Shown: positions 32,859 through 45,659 of the stretch, piece after piece
Layout: each line of letters starts with the position of its first letter
Numbering within the stretch: the stretch's first letter is position 1
Assembly: GCF_004011805.1 (NCBI RefSeq)
Contig: NZ_RCHJ01000013.1
Span: forward strand, 222,967 to 286,966
Length of the DNA: 64,000 nt
From: Piscinibacter defluvii
Lineage (GTDB): Bacteria > Pseudomonadota > Gammaproteobacteria > Burkholderiales > Burkholderiaceae_C
Direction: 5' to 3'
Program-made: the position numbers and the translations under genes
Notes under the pieces: model-generated
What the model saw: only the letters and a program-made list of their open reading frames with translations
Told to the model about the DNA's origin: nothing
Databases searched by the model: none

Positions 32859-35800
32859 GCGCGGCGGGCGATGCGCTGCCGGGCGGCACCGGCACGCGCT
32901 TCAACGTCTCGCGCTGGGCGCTCGACCACCCGGCGCTGACGCGCTACCTGCTGGTCGTGCTGCTCGTGCTGGGCTTCGCGGCCTACTTCCAGCTCGGCCA
33001 GGACGAGGACCCCCCCTTCACGTTCCGCGCCATGGCGATGCGGGTGTTCTGGCCCGGCGCCACCGCGCAGCAGGTGGCCGACCAGGTGACCGACAAGCTC
33101 GAGAAGACGCTGCAGGAGGTGCCCTACGCCGACAAGATCCGCAGCTACAGCAAGCCGGGCGAGGCGCTGATCCTGTTCCAGGTGAAGGACAACTCGCCGC
33201 CGCGCGAGATGCCGCAGATCTGGTACACGGTGCGCAAGAAGATCGGCGACATGCGCGCCACGCTGCCGGCCGGCGTGATCGGCCCGTTCTTCAACGACGA
33301 GTTCGGCGACGTCTACGGCTCGATCTACGCGCTCTCGGCCGACGGCTTCAGCTACGAGGAGCTGCGCGAGCACGCCGACCGCGTGCGCCAGCGCTTGCTG
33401 AAGGTGAAGGACGTCAACAAGGTCGCGATCTTCGGCGCGCAGGACGAGAAGATCTTCGTCGAGATCTCGCAGAAGCGCCTGGCCCAGCTGGGCCTGGACT
33501 TCAACCAGGTGATCGCCCAGCTCGGCCAGCAGAACGCGGTGGAGTCGGCAGGTACCGTCAACACGCCCTCCGACTACCTGCAGGTGCGCGTGGGCGGGCA
33601 GTTCGGCTCGGTCGACGAGCTGCGGCAGTTCCCCATCCGAGCCGGCGGCACGAGCTTCCGTCTCGGCGACATCGCGCAGGTGCGGCGCGGCTACGTCGAC
33701 CCGCCGCAGGTGAAGGTGCGCCACCAGGGCCAGGAGGTGATCGCGCTGGGCATCTCGATGGCCAAGGGCGGCGACATCATCGAGCTTGGCAAGGCGCTCA
33801 AGGCCACTGCGGCGGAGATCCGCGCCGCGCTGCCGGTGGGCATCGAGCTGCAGCAGTTCCAGGACCAGTCAACCGTCGTCTCGCGCTCGGTCAACGAGTT
33901 CGTGCGGGTGCTGATCGAGGCGGTGGTGATCGTGCTCGCGGTCAGCTTCGTCAGCCTCGGGCTGCACTTCAAGCCGCGCTTCCGGCTCGACTGGCGCCCC
34001 GGGCTGGTGGTGGCGATCACCATTCCGCTGGTGCTGGCCATCACCTTCGTCACCATGTACTACTGGGGCGTGGGCCTGCACAAGATCTCGCTGGGCTCGC
34101 TGATCATCGCGCTCGGCCTGCTGGTGGACGACGCGATCATCGCGGTCGAGATGATGGTGCGCAAGCTCGAGGAGGGCTACGACAAGCTGCGCGCGGCCAC
34201 CTTCGCGTACGAGGCCACCGCGATGCCGATGCTGACCGGCACGCTGATCACCGCGGTCGGCTTCCTGCCCATCGGCATGGCCAGGTCCACCGTCGGCGAG
34301 TACACCTTCGCGATCTTCGCGGTGACCGCGGCGGCGCTGGTGATCTCGTGGCTGGTGTCGGTCTACTTCGTGCCCTACCTCGGCACGCGGCTGCTGCAGG
34401 TCAAGCCGCACGGCAGCGGCGAGCCGCACGAGCTGTTCGACACGCCGTTCTACAACCGCTTCCGGGCGCTGGTGAACTGGTGCGTCGCGCACCGCTGGAT
34501 CACCATCGCGCTGACCGTGGGCACGCTGGGGCTCGGCATCGCCGGCATGGGCCGGGTGCAGCAGCAGTTCTTCCCCGATTCGAGCCGGCTCGAGTTGCTG
34601 GTCGACCTCTGGTACCCGGAGGGCACCTCGTTCGCGGCCAACCAGGAGGTGACCCGGCGCGTCGAGGCCCGGCTGCAGAAGCTCGATGGCGTCGACCATG
34701 TCACCACCTGGGTGGGCAGCGGCGCGGAGCGCTTCGCGCTGGTGCTCGACCAGATCTTCCCGCAGAGCAACGTCAGCCAGATCATCCTGATGCCGCGCGA
34801 CCTGGCCGCGCGCGAGCGGCTGCGCCACGCCTTGCCGGAACTGCTGGCCACCGAGTTCCCGGAGGCGCGCGCGCGCGCCAAGCTGCTGCCCAATGGGCCG
34901 CCGGTACCGTACCCGGTGCAGTTCCGCGTGGTCGGCCCCGACCCGGCGCAGGTGCGGGTCTACGCCGACGAGGTGAAGGCCCTGATGCGCCAGAACCCGA
35001 ACATGCGCGGCGTGAATGACAACTGGAACGAGGCCGTCAAGGTGCTGCGGCTGGAGGTGGACCAGGACAAGGCGCGCGCGCTCGGCGTCTCGAGCCAGGT
35101 CATCGCGCAGGCCGCGCGCACCTTCAACAGCGGCTCGACCATCGGCCAGTACCGCGACGGCGACCGCCTGATCGACATCGTGCTGCGCCAGCCGCTGGAC
35201 GAACGCGACACGCTGACCGACCTGGCCAGCGGCTACGTGCCCACCAGCAGCGGACGCAGCGTGCCGCTGGCGCAGGTGGTCAAGGCGCAGTTCGCCTGGG
35301 AGCCCGGCGTGCTGTGGCGCGAAGGGCGCGACTACGCCGCCACGGTGCAGGGCGACATCGTCGAGGGCCTGCAGGGCGCCACCGTCTCGGCGCAGCTGAA
35401 CCCGCTGTTCGATCCGATCCGGGCGAAGATGCCGCCGGGCTACCGCATCGAGGTGGCTGGCGCGGTGGAGGAGAGCAGCAAGGGCCAGGGCTCGATCGCC
35501 GTCGGCCTGCCGGTGGCCCTGTTCATCATGTTCACGCTGCTGATGCTGCAGCTGCACAGCTTCAGCCGTGCCGTGCTGGTGTTCCTGACCGGCCCGATGG
35601 GCATCGCCGGCGTGGCTGGCGCATTGCTGCTGCTGAACCGGCCGTTCGGCTTCGTCGCGCTGCTGGGCGTGATCGCGCTGATGGGCATGATCATGCGCAA
35701 CTCGGTGATCCTGATCGACCAGATCGAGCACGACCGCGAGCGCGGCGTGGCTGCCTGGGACGCGATCGTCGAGGCCGCGGTGCGGCGCTGCCGCCCGATC

Positions 35801-35995
35801 ATCCTGACCGCCGCGGCGGCGGTGCTGGCGATGATCCCGCTGTCGCGCAGCGTGTTCTGGGGCCCGATGGCGGTGGCCATCATGGGCGGACTGATCGTCG
35901 CCACCGCCTTGACGCTGCTGGCCCTGCCGGCCATGTACGCGGCCTGGTTCCGCGTCCGGCCGCCGGCCGAGGAACGCGGCGCGCCGTCCCGCTAA
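32855..35995 (+). CDS. RND efflux transporter permease
   Basis: 1046-residue HAE-type resistance-nodulation-division pump. The N-terminal helix is followed by a large periplasmic domain, the central helix bundle with LGSLIIALGLLVDDAIIAVE (proton-relay Asp pair), a second periplasmic domain and a C-terminal bundle. It is driven by proton entry and exports drugs or other amphiphiles; the substrate is not predictable. No outer-membrane factor gene follows, so it must use one encoded elsewhere. Confidence 0.94.
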   Translation: MSAAGDALPGGTGTRFNVSRWALDHPALTRYLLVVLLVLGFAAYFQLGQDEDPPFTFRAMAMRVFWPGATAQQVADQVTDKLEKTLQEVPYADKIRSYSKPGEALILFQVKDNSPPREMPQIWYTVRKKIGDMRATLPAGVIGPFFNDEFGDVYGSIYALSADGFSYEELREHADRVRQRLLKVKDVNKVAIFGAQDEKIFVEISQKRLAQLGLDFNQVIAQLGQQNAVESAGTVNTPSDYLQVRVGGQFGSVDELRQFPIRAGGTSFRLGDIAQVRRGYVDPPQVKVRHQGQEVIALGISMAKGGDIIELGKALKATAAEIRAALPVGIELQQFQDQSTVVSRSVNEFVRVLIEAVVIVLAVSFVSLGLHFKPRFRLDWRPGLVVAITIPLVLAITFVTMYYWGVGLHKISLGSLIIALGLLVDDAIIAVEMMVRKLEEGYDKLRAATFAYEATAMPMLTGTLITAVGFLPIGMARSTVGEYTFAIFAVTAAALVISWLVSVYFVPYLGTRLLQVKPHGSGEPHELFDTPFYNRFRALVNWCVAHRWITIALTVGTLGLGIAGMGRVQQQFFPDSSRLELLVDLWYPEGTSFAANQEVTRRVEARLQKLDGVDHVTTWVGSGAERFALVLDQIFPQSNVSQIILMPRDLAARERLRHALPELLATEFPEARARAKLLPNGPPVPYPVQFRVVGPDPAQVRVYADEVKALMRQNPNMRGVNDNWNEAVKVLRLEVDQDKARALGVSSQVIAQAARTFNSGSTIGQYRDGDRLIDIVLRQPLDERDTLTDLASGYVPTSSGRSVPLAQVVKAQFAWEPGVLWREGRDYAATVQGDIVEGLQGATVSAQLNPLFDPIRAKMPPGYRIEVAGAVEESSKGQGSIAVGLPVALFIMFTLLMLQLHSFSRAVLVFLTGPMGIAGVAGALLLLNRPFGFVALLGVIALMGMIMRNSVILIDQIEHDRERGVAAWDAIVEAAVRRCRPIILTAAAAVLAMIPLSRSVFWGPMAVAIMGGLIVATALTLLALPAMYAAWFRVRPPAEERGAPSR

Positions 35996-36037
35996 AATCG
36001 CCCGTTTGCCGGCGGCCGCCTCGCGCGGCCGCCCCGG

Positions 36038-36124
36038 GCGCGGGTGGCGAAATTGGTAGACGCACCAGGTTTAGGTCCTGACGCCAGCAATGGTGTGCGG
36101 GTTCGAGTCCCGCCCCGCGCACCA
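36038..36124 (+). tRNA. tRNA-Leu (anticodon UAG)
   Basis: 87-base class II tRNA with a long variable arm. Acceptor GCGCGGG/CCCGCGC, encoded CCA, anticodon loop TTTAGGT giving UAG (decodes CTA and other CTN). A TAAAAT -10-like box (35993-35998) overlaps the RND stop. The tig start is only 26 bases downstream. Confidence 0.98.
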
Positions 36125-36150
36125 GTCATTCAACCAGAGAGTTCGAGATC

Positions 36151-37458
36151 ATGTCCGTCCAAGTCGAAACCCTCGAGAAGCTCGAGCGCCGCATCAGCCT
36201 GACGCTGCCGGCCGAGGTCATCAAGTCCGAGGTCGAGTCGCGCCTGAAGAAGCTGTCGCGCACGGTCCGGGCCGACGGCTTCCGCCCGGGCAAGGTGCCG
36301 ATGAGCGTCGTGGCCCAGCGCTACGGCTACTCGGTGCACTACGAGGTGATGAACGACAAGGTCGGCCAGGCCTTCGCCGACGCCGTCACCGAAGCCAAGC
36401 TGCGCGTGGCCGGCGCGCCCCGCATCACCGAGAAGGAGGGCGCGCCCGAAGGGCAGGTGGCCTTCGACGCCACCTTCGAGGTCTACCCCGAGATCAAGCT
36501 GGGCGACGTCGGCACGGCCGAGGTGGAGCGCATCTCCACCGAGGTCACCGAGGCGGCGATCGACCGCACGCTCGAGATCCTGCGCAAGCAGCGCCGCAGC
36601 TTCCAGCTGCGCCCGCAGGCCGAGGGCGCGGCCGAAGGCGACCGCGTGACGATCGACTTCGAGGGCAAGATCGACGGCGTGCCGTTCGACGGCGGCAAGG
36701 CCGAGAACTTCCAGTTCATCATCGGCGAAGGCCAGATGCTGGCGCAGTTCGACCAGGCGGTGCGCGGCATGCGCGCCGGCGAGAGCAAGACCTTCCCGCT
36801 GCAGTTCCCGGCCGACTACCACGGCAAGGACGTGGCCGGCAAGGAAGCCGACTTCATGGTCACGCTGAAGAAGATCGAGGCGCAGCACCTGCCCGAAGTC
36901 AACGAGGCCTTCGCCAAGTCGCTCGGCATCCAGGACGGCACCATCGAGGCGCTGCGCGCCGACATCAAGCGCAACCTCGAGCGCGAGGTGAAGTTCCGCG
37001 TGCTGGCGCGCAACAAGGCGGCCGTGATGGACGCGCTGGTCAAGCTCGCCGAGCTCGACGTGCCCAAGGCGCTGGTCGAGGGCGAGACCGAGCGCATGGT
37101 CGCCGACGCGCGCGAGGACCTGAAGAAGCGCGGCGTGAAGGACGCCGAGAAGGCGCCGATCCCGGCGGAGATCTTCCAGCCGCAGGCCGAGCGCCGCGTG
37201 CGCCTGGGCCTGGTGGTGGGCGAACTGGTGCGCGCCAACGGCCTGCAGGCCAAGCCCGACCAGCTGCAGAAGCACATCGAGGAGATGGCGCAGAGCTACG
37301 AGAAGCCGGCCGAGGTGGTGCGCTGGTACCTGAGCGACCGGCAGCGCATGGCCGAGGTCGAGGCGGTGGTGGTCGAGAACAACGTCGCGGACTTCGTGCT
37401 CGCCAAGGCCAGGGTGACGGACAAGGTGGTCCCCTTCGACGAACTGATGGTCGGCTGA
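36151..37458 (+). CDS. tig: Trigger factor, ribosome-associated chaperone
   Basis: 435-residue chaperone and peptidyl-prolyl isomerase that binds L23 at the ribosome exit. It has an N-terminal ribosome-binding domain (signature around [17 protein letters not shown]), a central FKBP domain ([20 protein letters not shown], about residues 165-184) and a C-terminal helical cradle. It is followed by clpP, clpX and lon in the usual order. Confidence 0.97.
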   Translation: MSVQVETLEKLERRISLTLPAEVIKSEVESRLKKLSRTVRADGFRPGKVPMSVVAQRYGYSVHYEVMNDKVGQAFADAVTEAKLRVAGAPRITEKEGAPEGQVAFDATFEVYPEIKLGDVGTAEVERISTEVTEAAIDRTLEILRKQRRSFQLRPQAEGAAEGDRVTIDFEGKIDGVPFDGGKAENFQFIIGEGQMLAQFDQAVRGMRAGESKTFPLQFPADYHGKDVAGKEADFMVTLKKIEAQHLPEVNEAFAKSLGIQDGTIEALRADIKRNLEREVKFRVLARNKAAVMDALVKLAELDVPKALVEGETERMVADAREDLKKRGVKDAEKAPIPAEIFQPQAERRVRLGLVVGELVRANGLQAKPDQLQKHIEEMAQSYEKPAEVVRWYLSDRQRMAEVEAVVVENNVADFVLAKARVTDKVVPFDELMVG

Positions 37459-37501
37459 GGGATATAGTCGTCCGCATCCCCCTCATCCGTCGGAACACTT
37501 C

Positions 37502-38110
37502 ATGAGCGCGCTGGACACCACCAACCTGGGCATGGTCCCCATCGTCATCGAGACCTCGGGGCGCGGCGAACGCGCCTACGACATCTACAGCCGGCTGCTG
37601 CGCGAACGCATCATCTTCCTGGTCGGCCCGGTGACGGACCAGTCGGCCAACCTGGTGGTGGCGCAGATGCTGTTCCTGGAGAGCGAGAACCCGGACAAGG
37701 ACATCTACCTGTACATCAACTCGCCCGGCGGCTCGGTCAGCGCCGGCCTGTCGATCTACGACACGATGAACTTCATCAAGCCGGACGTCTCGACCATGTG
37801 CCTGGGCCTGGCCGCCAGCATGGGCTCGTTCCTGCTGATGGCCGGCGCCAAGGGCAAGCGCATCGCGCTGCCGAACTCGCGCGTGATGATCCACCAGCCC
37901 TCCGGCGGCGCCCAGGGCCAGGCGACGGACATCGAGATCCACGCCCGCGAGATCCTGAAGACGCGCGAGCAGCTCAACCGCATCTACGCCGAGCGCACCG
38001 GCCAGACGCTCGAGAAGATCCAGCAGGACATGGAGCGCGACTTCTTCATGGATCCGCAGGAGGCCAAGGCCTACGGGCTGATCGACCAGGTGCTCGACAA
38101 GCGACCCTGA
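37502..38110 (+). CDS. clpP: ATP-dependent Clp protease proteolytic subunit
   Basis: 202-residue serine peptidase forming the 14-mer chamber used by ClpX and ClpA. The catalytic Ser is in [19 protein letters not shown] and the His in [14 protein letters not shown]; the Asp follows downstream. A TATAGT -10-like box (37463-37468) lies between tig and clpP, suggesting an additional promoter. Confidence 0.97.
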   Translation: MSALDTTNLGMVPIVIETSGRGERAYDIYSRLLRERIIFLVGPVTDQSANLVVAQMLFLESENPDKDIYLYINSPGGSVSAGLSIYDTMNFIKPDVSTMCLGLAASMGSFLLMAGAKGKRIALPNSRVMIHQPSGGAQGQATDIEIHAREILKTREQLNRIYAERTGQTLEKIQQDMERDFFMDPQEAKAYGLIDQVLDKRP

Positions 38111-38201
38111 GCCGCGGAGCCGGTAAAACGGCCAAAAAGGGGGCAAACCGGGCCAAACCCACGGGGACGGCCCGGATCCCTTTTCAACTATCATTGGCTC
38201 C

Positions 38202-39470
<1,269 letters not shown>

Positions 39471-39557
39471 GTCCGGTGCGCCGCGCCCATCCTCCGGTGC
39501 GGCTCCTTGCAATCGTGACCTCGGGCCTCAGATCGGCCTGAGAAAGAGAGGTTTCCA

Positions 39558-41981
<2,424 letters not shown>

Positions 41982-42005
41982 GTGCCGCGTTGCCGGAAGA
42001 AATCG

Positions 42006-42033
42006 GAGACCGCCACGAGGCGGTCTCTTTTTT
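42006..42033 (+). terminator. Rho-independent terminator of lon
   Basis: Perfect 9-bp stem GAGACCGCC/GGCGGTCTC with a 4-base loop ACGA followed by six T residues. It lies 25 bases after the lon stop. Confidence 0.95.
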
Positions 42034-42056
42034 GTGGCTATAATGCGAGGCTCAAC

Positions 42057-42132
42057 GCGGGAATAGCTCAGTTGGTAGAGCGCAACCTTGCCAAGGTTGA
42101 GGTCGCGAGTTCGAGACTCGTTTCCCGCTCCA
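42057..42132 (+). tRNA. tRNA-Gly (anticodon GCC)
   Basis: 76-base tRNA with acceptor GCGGGAA/TTCCCGC, encoded CCA and anticodon loop TTGCCAA. A perfect TATAAT (42039-42044) lies 12 bases upstream, so it is transcribed independently of lon. Confidence 0.98.
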
Positions 42133-42143
42133 GAACAGTGAAG

Positions 42144-42170
42144 AAAGGGAAGCCCAGGCTTCCCTTTTTT
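42144..42170 (+). terminator. Rho-independent terminator after tRNA-Gly
   Basis: Stem AAAGGGAAGC/GCTTCCCTTT with loop CCAG and a run of six T residues. It lies between tRNA-Gly and tRNA-Cys, so tRNA-Cys needs its own promoter or read-through. Confidence 0.9.
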
Positions 42171-42184
42171 CCTCCGCTCACGGC

Positions 42185-42258
42185 GGCGCGGTAGCAAAGC
42201 GGTTATGCACCGGATTGCAAATCCGTGTAGGTCGGTTCGACTCCGGCCCGCGCCTCCA
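42185..42258 (+). tRNA. tRNA-Cys (anticodon GCA), prophage attachment site
   Basis: 74-base tRNA with acceptor GGCGCGG/CCGCGCC, encoded CCA and anticodon loop TTGCAAA (GCA). It is intact. The phage integrase gene converges on it and its frame ends at 42203 within the tRNA, so the 3' part of this tRNA is the attachment core (attL); the duplicate at the other prophage end lies beyond the window. Confidence 0.95.
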
Positions 42259-43297
42259 CCTCTGTAGACGGCCCATGTTGGGGCCGTTCTAGCGTGGGGA
42301 CCGGTGGGGAACTTTCGGGCCGGCGGCGCCCCATCTTCCCCACTGCGGCTGCCAGTTGCTCGACGGCGAGGTGCGCGTATCGCTTCGTGCTGGCCTGGCT
42401 CTTGTGCCCCAGCACCGCGCCCACGGTGTACAGGTCGACGCCGACCCGGATCAACTCCGACGCGGCGGAATGCCGTAGGTCGTGCGCGTGCAGATCTGGC
42501 ATGCCGGCAAGCTCTCGCGCCTTCCTGAACCAGTAGCCGAAGGTGTAGCGGGTCGGGATCCCTTCGCGCTCGAGCAGGCGCACGCAGCCAGCCGCCTTCG
42601 GGTGCAGCGGCACGCGCCGCGGGCTGCCGTTCTTCGTGTCGGCCAGAACCGCCACGCCGGCGGCCAGATCGGGCCGCTGCGCCTCGATCTCGCCCAGGCG
42701 CATGCCTGAGTACCATGCGAGCCGGATCATCGACCTGGCGCCGCTGTGCCCGCAGGCGCGGGCCAGCGCCAGCATCTGCCGGCGGTCGATGAATACCTCG
42801 CGCGCATTGCGGACGGTCGGCATGACCACTCGTGCACCTGGATCGTGCTCGCAGAGCTGGTGCCGCTTCCACCCCCACCGGCAGGCCGCGCGGAGGTACG
42901 AAAGCCGGTTCTTGATCGTTGCCGGGGCGAGCGCGCCGTCCTGATCTTCGGCGTACTCCGCAGCGATGGTTGGCAGATCCTCGATGGCGCGCCCGGTCCA
43001 CCAGTCGCGCATCGTCTCGAGCTCGCGCTCGACGTTCTGGCCGTGCTTCAGCTGCGGGAGCCGCTCCCGGGCGTAACGAGAGACAGCCTCGTCAACGGTG
43101 CGCCGAGGCTTGGCGACGCCGGTCGCGACCGCGTACAGGGCCGCGCTTTCCTTGCGGTCGTACGCGTCGGCCTGGGCTCGTGTCCACCCAACGGGGAGAA
43201 GGCGACGCTTGCGAAAACGGTTGCCGTCGATGCGGTGGCTGAACTCGAACTGGAAGCGTCGCCGGCCTTGGCCGTCGCGGATGACGTTGATCGGCAT
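42203..43297 (-). CDS. int: Tyrosine-type phage integrase
   Basis: 364-residue site-specific recombinase. An N-terminal arm-binding region and a SAM-like core-binding domain (about residues 65-150) precede the catalytic domain with WYSGMRLGEIEAQ (first Arg), HAHDLRHSAASEL (His-x-x-Arg-His), LGHKSQASTKRYAHL (His and the nucleophile Tyr). The last 15 or so residues (RAGVEPTYTDLQSGA) are simply the antisense of tRNA-Cys, because the frame runs into the attachment core. It is last gene of the leftward operon. Confidence 0.95.
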   Translation of the reverse strand: MPINVIRDGQGRRRFQFEFSHRIDGNRFRKRRLLPVGWTRAQADAYDRKESAALYAVATGVAKPRRTVDEAVSRYARERLPQLKHGQNVERELETMRDWWTGRAIEDLPTIAAEYAEDQDGALAPATIKNRLSYLRAACRWGWKRHQLCEHDPGARVVMPTVRNAREVFIDRRQMLALARACGHSGARSMIRLAWYSGMRLGEIEAQRPDLAAGVAVLADTKNGSPRRVPLHPKAAGCVRLLEREGIPTRYTFGYWFRKARELAGMPDLHAHDLRHSAASELIRVGVDLYTVGAVLGHKSQASTKRYAHLAVEQLAAAVGKMGRRRPESSPPVPTLERPQHGPSTEVEARAGVEPTYTDLQSGA

Positions 43298-43446
43298 GAT
43301 GCGCGGTAGGCCTCTACGTCGGCAGGATCGAAGCGAACGGCACCGGGCGCCGGCCGATAGCTCGGCAGCGCGCCCGAGGCGGCGAGATCATAGACCGTGC
43401 GCGGCTTGAGGCCGAGCAGGCGTGCGGCTTCCTTGGCGTCGATCAT
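43048..43446 (-). CDS. Excisionase-like helix-turn-helix protein
   Basis: The first 50 residues (MIDAKEAARLLGLKPRTVYD, then LAASGALPSYR, RFDPADVEAY) form a MerR/AlpA-like HTH domain typical of phage excisionases. The frame then continues 80 residues through low-complexity Ser/Ala/Thr-rich sequence that overlaps the integrase start by 250 bases in another frame. The ATG at 43446 overlaps the preceding stop (TGATG). A directionality or regulatory role next to int is likely. Confidence 0.7.
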   Translation of the reverse strand: MIDAKEAARLLGLKPRTVYDLAASGALPSYRPAPGAVRFDPADVEAYRASCRSTSSATAKAGDASSSSSATASTATVFASVAFSPLGGHEPRPTRTTARKARPCTRSRPASPSLGAPLTRLSLVTPGSGSRS

Positions 43447-43649
43447 CACGCCACCTTCCCGCGATCCTGGAACCACTCCAGCGCGGCGCAGATCTCGGGC
43501 TGCTCCCACCAGCCGTCGATCTCCCGCCGGCACGCACGGTCGCGATAGAACGTCGGGCCGAAGTAGCTGTGCCACTCCATGAAGACCCGGCCGCCGCTGG
43601 CCAGGGGCAGGCGGAAGACGCGGTGGCCGGTGGCGCACGCGATGCACAT
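43446..43649 (-). CDS. Small phage protein, unknown
   Basis: 67 residues, starting MCIACATGHRVFRLP with a CxxC pair and ending in an acidic/aromatic segment (WWEQPEICAALEWFQDRG). Its stop overlaps the excisionase-like ATG. An in-frame start 36 bases upstream (43685) is less likely because it overlaps the previous gene. No family recognised. Confidence 0.6.
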   Translation of the reverse strand: MCIACATGHRVFRLPLASGGRVFMEWHSYFGPTFYRDRACRREIDGWWEQPEICAALEWFQDRGKVA

Positions 43650-43657
43650 GATTCGTC

Positions 43658-43900
43658 TCAGGCCTCCGACGTGGAGCTGGCCCACAGGAACGCCGAGGCG
43701 CGAAGCAGCCGTGCGGCGGCCCGGTAGTCGGCCAAGCCGACGCAGGGATGCGTCTCTGCCGGACCTTGCAGCCGGCCGTGCTCCAGCCAGTCTGCAGAGC
43801 GCTCGAAGCGATGCGCCAGGCTCATCACGTCGTCGTAGGTGATGTCTTGCGGCCCGACGTTGCCATCGTGGCGTTGACGAGGATGGGGCCGCTCATTCAT
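43658..43900 (-). CDS. Small phage protein, unknown
   Basis: 80 residues: a charged N-terminus, then DITYDDVMSLAHRFERSADW, likely helical. The ATG overlaps the HNH gene stop (ATGA). No family recognised; supported by operon packing and codon usage like its neighbours. Confidence 0.6.
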   Translation of the reverse strand: MNERPHPRQRHDGNVGPQDITYDDVMSLAHRFERSADWLEHGRLQGPAETHPCVGLADYRAAARLLRASAFLWASSTSEA

Positions 43901-44415
43901 CGCTTGCCGCTCCAGATGTTGAGCACCTGGCGGTGCGAAATGCCGTAAAGCGCGCCAGCTTTCCGGGACGAGAGCGTGCCTTTCAATGCGAGGAGTTCGT
44001 GGGCTTCATCGTCGGTCAGCTTCGACGCAGGGTTGGCTTCGCCGGTGAGGCGTCGACGGCCCAGCACGCGATAGGCATGTTCGATGTTCCCGCCGCGAGA
44101 AATGACCTCAAGGTTGGTCGTCGGCGCGTTGTCGCCCTTCGCGCCGTTGCGATGGTTCAGTTCCTCGGCGGCCTGGATCAGCCGCACCATGGCCGAGAAC
44201 GTAGCGCGGTGGGCCGCCACGAAGACACGCCTGCCGCCGACCGTGAAATTGACCGCACGGTAGCCATTGCCGCGCTCGTGATCGCATCGCTGCGGCTCGA
44301 TGGGCCTGCGCTTACCGGTACGGCCGAACGTGGCGAGGCGCCAGATGCTGCCGTCAGGGTCCACGCGGAACACGCCATCGGCGAGCAACCGGAGGAACTC
44401 AGCTTCGTGTGCCAT
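43897..44415 (-). CDS. HNH endonuclease
   Basis: 172 residues. The HNH-type core is EELNHRNGAKGDNAPTTNLE, preceded by a conserved AHRATFSAM stretch; the C-terminus (KLTDDEAHELLALKGTLSSR, KAGALYGISHRQVLNIW) is a helix-turn-helix, giving a nuclease-plus-DNA-binding layout seen in homing-type HNH enzymes. The start at MAHEAEF overlaps the DUF5131 gene by 17 bases. Confidence 0.85.
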   Translation of the reverse strand: MAHEAEFLRLLADGVFRVDPDGSIWRLATFGRTGKRRPIEPQRCDHERGNGYRAVNFTVGGRRVFVAAHRATFSAMVRLIQAAEELNHRNGAKGDNAPTTNLEVISRGGNIEHAYRVLGRRRLTGEANPASKLTDDEAHELLALKGTLSSRKAGALYGISHRQVLNIWSGKR

Positions 44416-45232
44416 CGTGGAATCCGTTGTGTTCGATGCCGTCGAGCAGGCGGCCGGCGGCCTTCTTGCCGACGTGCCGCACCGTTGTGCCGTCTGCGAA
44501 GTAGTGGTGCCGCCCCCGGCCGGCAACCGCGCTCACGCTGGCCCAGTCACCGTTCTGCTTGTGCAGGTAGGCGATGCCGTGCTCCGCAGCGAAGTCACGC
44601 GCGCCGCGGAACCAGTCTGGATGCGCTGGCCGAGCCTCGTGGCCTGACTCGCCGCCGCTGATGAGCTGGTGCAGGAACTCCCATCCGGTCCAGTCCACCG
44701 GACCGAGCGCCGGCTCGTAGCTGACGAACGTCTTCCAGCCAGCACAGGCCAAGGCACGCATGTGCGGCAGGTGCGCGTCAGCCTGGGCCTGGTTCTCGGC
44801 CGTGCAGCCGATGAAGACGTTCGGCAGCGGATCGCTCAGGGCAACCGGCTCGGCGAACCTTGCTGGCCGCTTCGTCAGCACGAGAAACGTGTGCCAGTGG
44901 GCGCGCTCCATGACGTCGAACGCGCAGGCGATCTGGTCGTTCGTCACCTTCTCGTGCGCGATGTCGCCCATGCTGGTCAGGAACCAGCGGCCTGGCTTCC
45001 GCGTCCTGAGCGGCAGGTCGAGCACGGCCTCGTCAAAGCGAACCTCGCCGGTCCACTTGCCGATGTTGCCCACGCGGGTTGCAAGGCCAGCGTACTTCGC
45101 TTGCCCCATCGCTTCGAGGCGGGCCGCCATCAGCGCGGCATAGCACTTGGCGCACGCGGGACTGACGGCCTCGCAGCCGACCACCAGCGTCCATGTGTGG
45201 TCGCACCACTCTATGGCGGTGTTCTCAGCCAT
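44399..45232 (-). CDS. DUF5131 family protein (phage Gp37/Gp68-like)
   Basis: 277 residues beginning MAENTAIEWCDHTWTLVVGC, the hallmark of this phage family. Three cysteines in CEAVSPACAKCYAA resemble a radical-SAM-like cluster motif, and later blocks GRWFLTSMGDIAHEKV and LISGGESGHEARP are conserved in the family. The biochemical role is not established. Confidence 0.9.
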   Translation of the reverse strand: MAENTAIEWCDHTWTLVVGCEAVSPACAKCYAALMAARLEAMGQAKYAGLATRVGNIGKWTGEVRFDEAVLDLPLRTRKPGRWFLTSMGDIAHEKVTNDQIACAFDVMERAHWHTFLVLTKRPARFAEPVALSDPLPNVFIGCTAENQAQADAHLPHMRALACAGWKTFVSYEPALGPVDWTGWEFLHQLISGGESGHEARPAHPDWFRGARDFAAEHGIAYLHKQNGDWASVSAVAGRGRHHYFADGTTVRHVGKKAAGRLLDGIEHNGFHDGTRS

Positions 45233-45659
45233 GGGCGGCCTCCCGCAGCGCGTCGCGCGGCACGTCGAAGAACGAGAGCTGCCCCTTCCAGGGCACGAAG
45301 GGCAGCGGCCGCGGGTCGCGCAGCACGAAGCCGTACTCGCCGAAGAACCAGCCGGAGGCGCTCTCCGTCACGCAGTCGGCCAGCTCGACCGAACCGATCA
45401 CGCCGCCGCGCTGCAGGTCCTCGGGGTTCGGCACGCGCTGCCCGAGCGACAGCGCGAGGTCCGCGGCGCTCTCGTACTCCGCGCGCGTCATGCCCTTGCC
45501 GGCGTGCACCAGCAGGCGACCGCGAAAGACCGTGGACCAGCTGCGGTTCTCGATGTCCTTGCGCCCCGGGCTGTGCAGCCATTCCTCGCGAGCGTCGCCG
45601 GTCAGGTCGGGCCGGATGATGAGCCAGGCCCAAGGCTGGCGGATGCTGAGGGTAATCAC
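45225..45659 (-). CDS. ASCH domain protein
   Basis: 144 residues beginning MITLSIRQPWAWLII; motif GRKDIENRSWSTVFRGRLLV is the ASCH (PUA-like) RNA-binding core. ASCH proteins include an N4-acetylcytidine hydrolase and suspected RNA regulators. It overlaps both neighbours by 4-8 bases. Confidence 0.88.
   Translation of the reverse strand: MITLSIRQPWAWLIIRPDLTGDAREEWLHSPGRKDIENRSWSTVFRGRLLVHAGKGMTRAEYESAADLALSLGQRVPNPEDLQRGGVIGSVELADCVTESASGWFFGEYGFVLRDPRPLPFVPWKGQLSFFDVPRDALREAAHG

Noticed and set aside
36001..36037. Possible terminator between RND and tRNA-Leu
   Set aside because: GC-rich inverted repeats (CGGCCGCC/GGCGGCCG type) are present but there is no T-tract.
39471..39557. Heat-shock (sigma-32) promoter before lon
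   Set aside because: CTTGCAA followed by CCTCAGAT is only a weak resemblance with short spacing.
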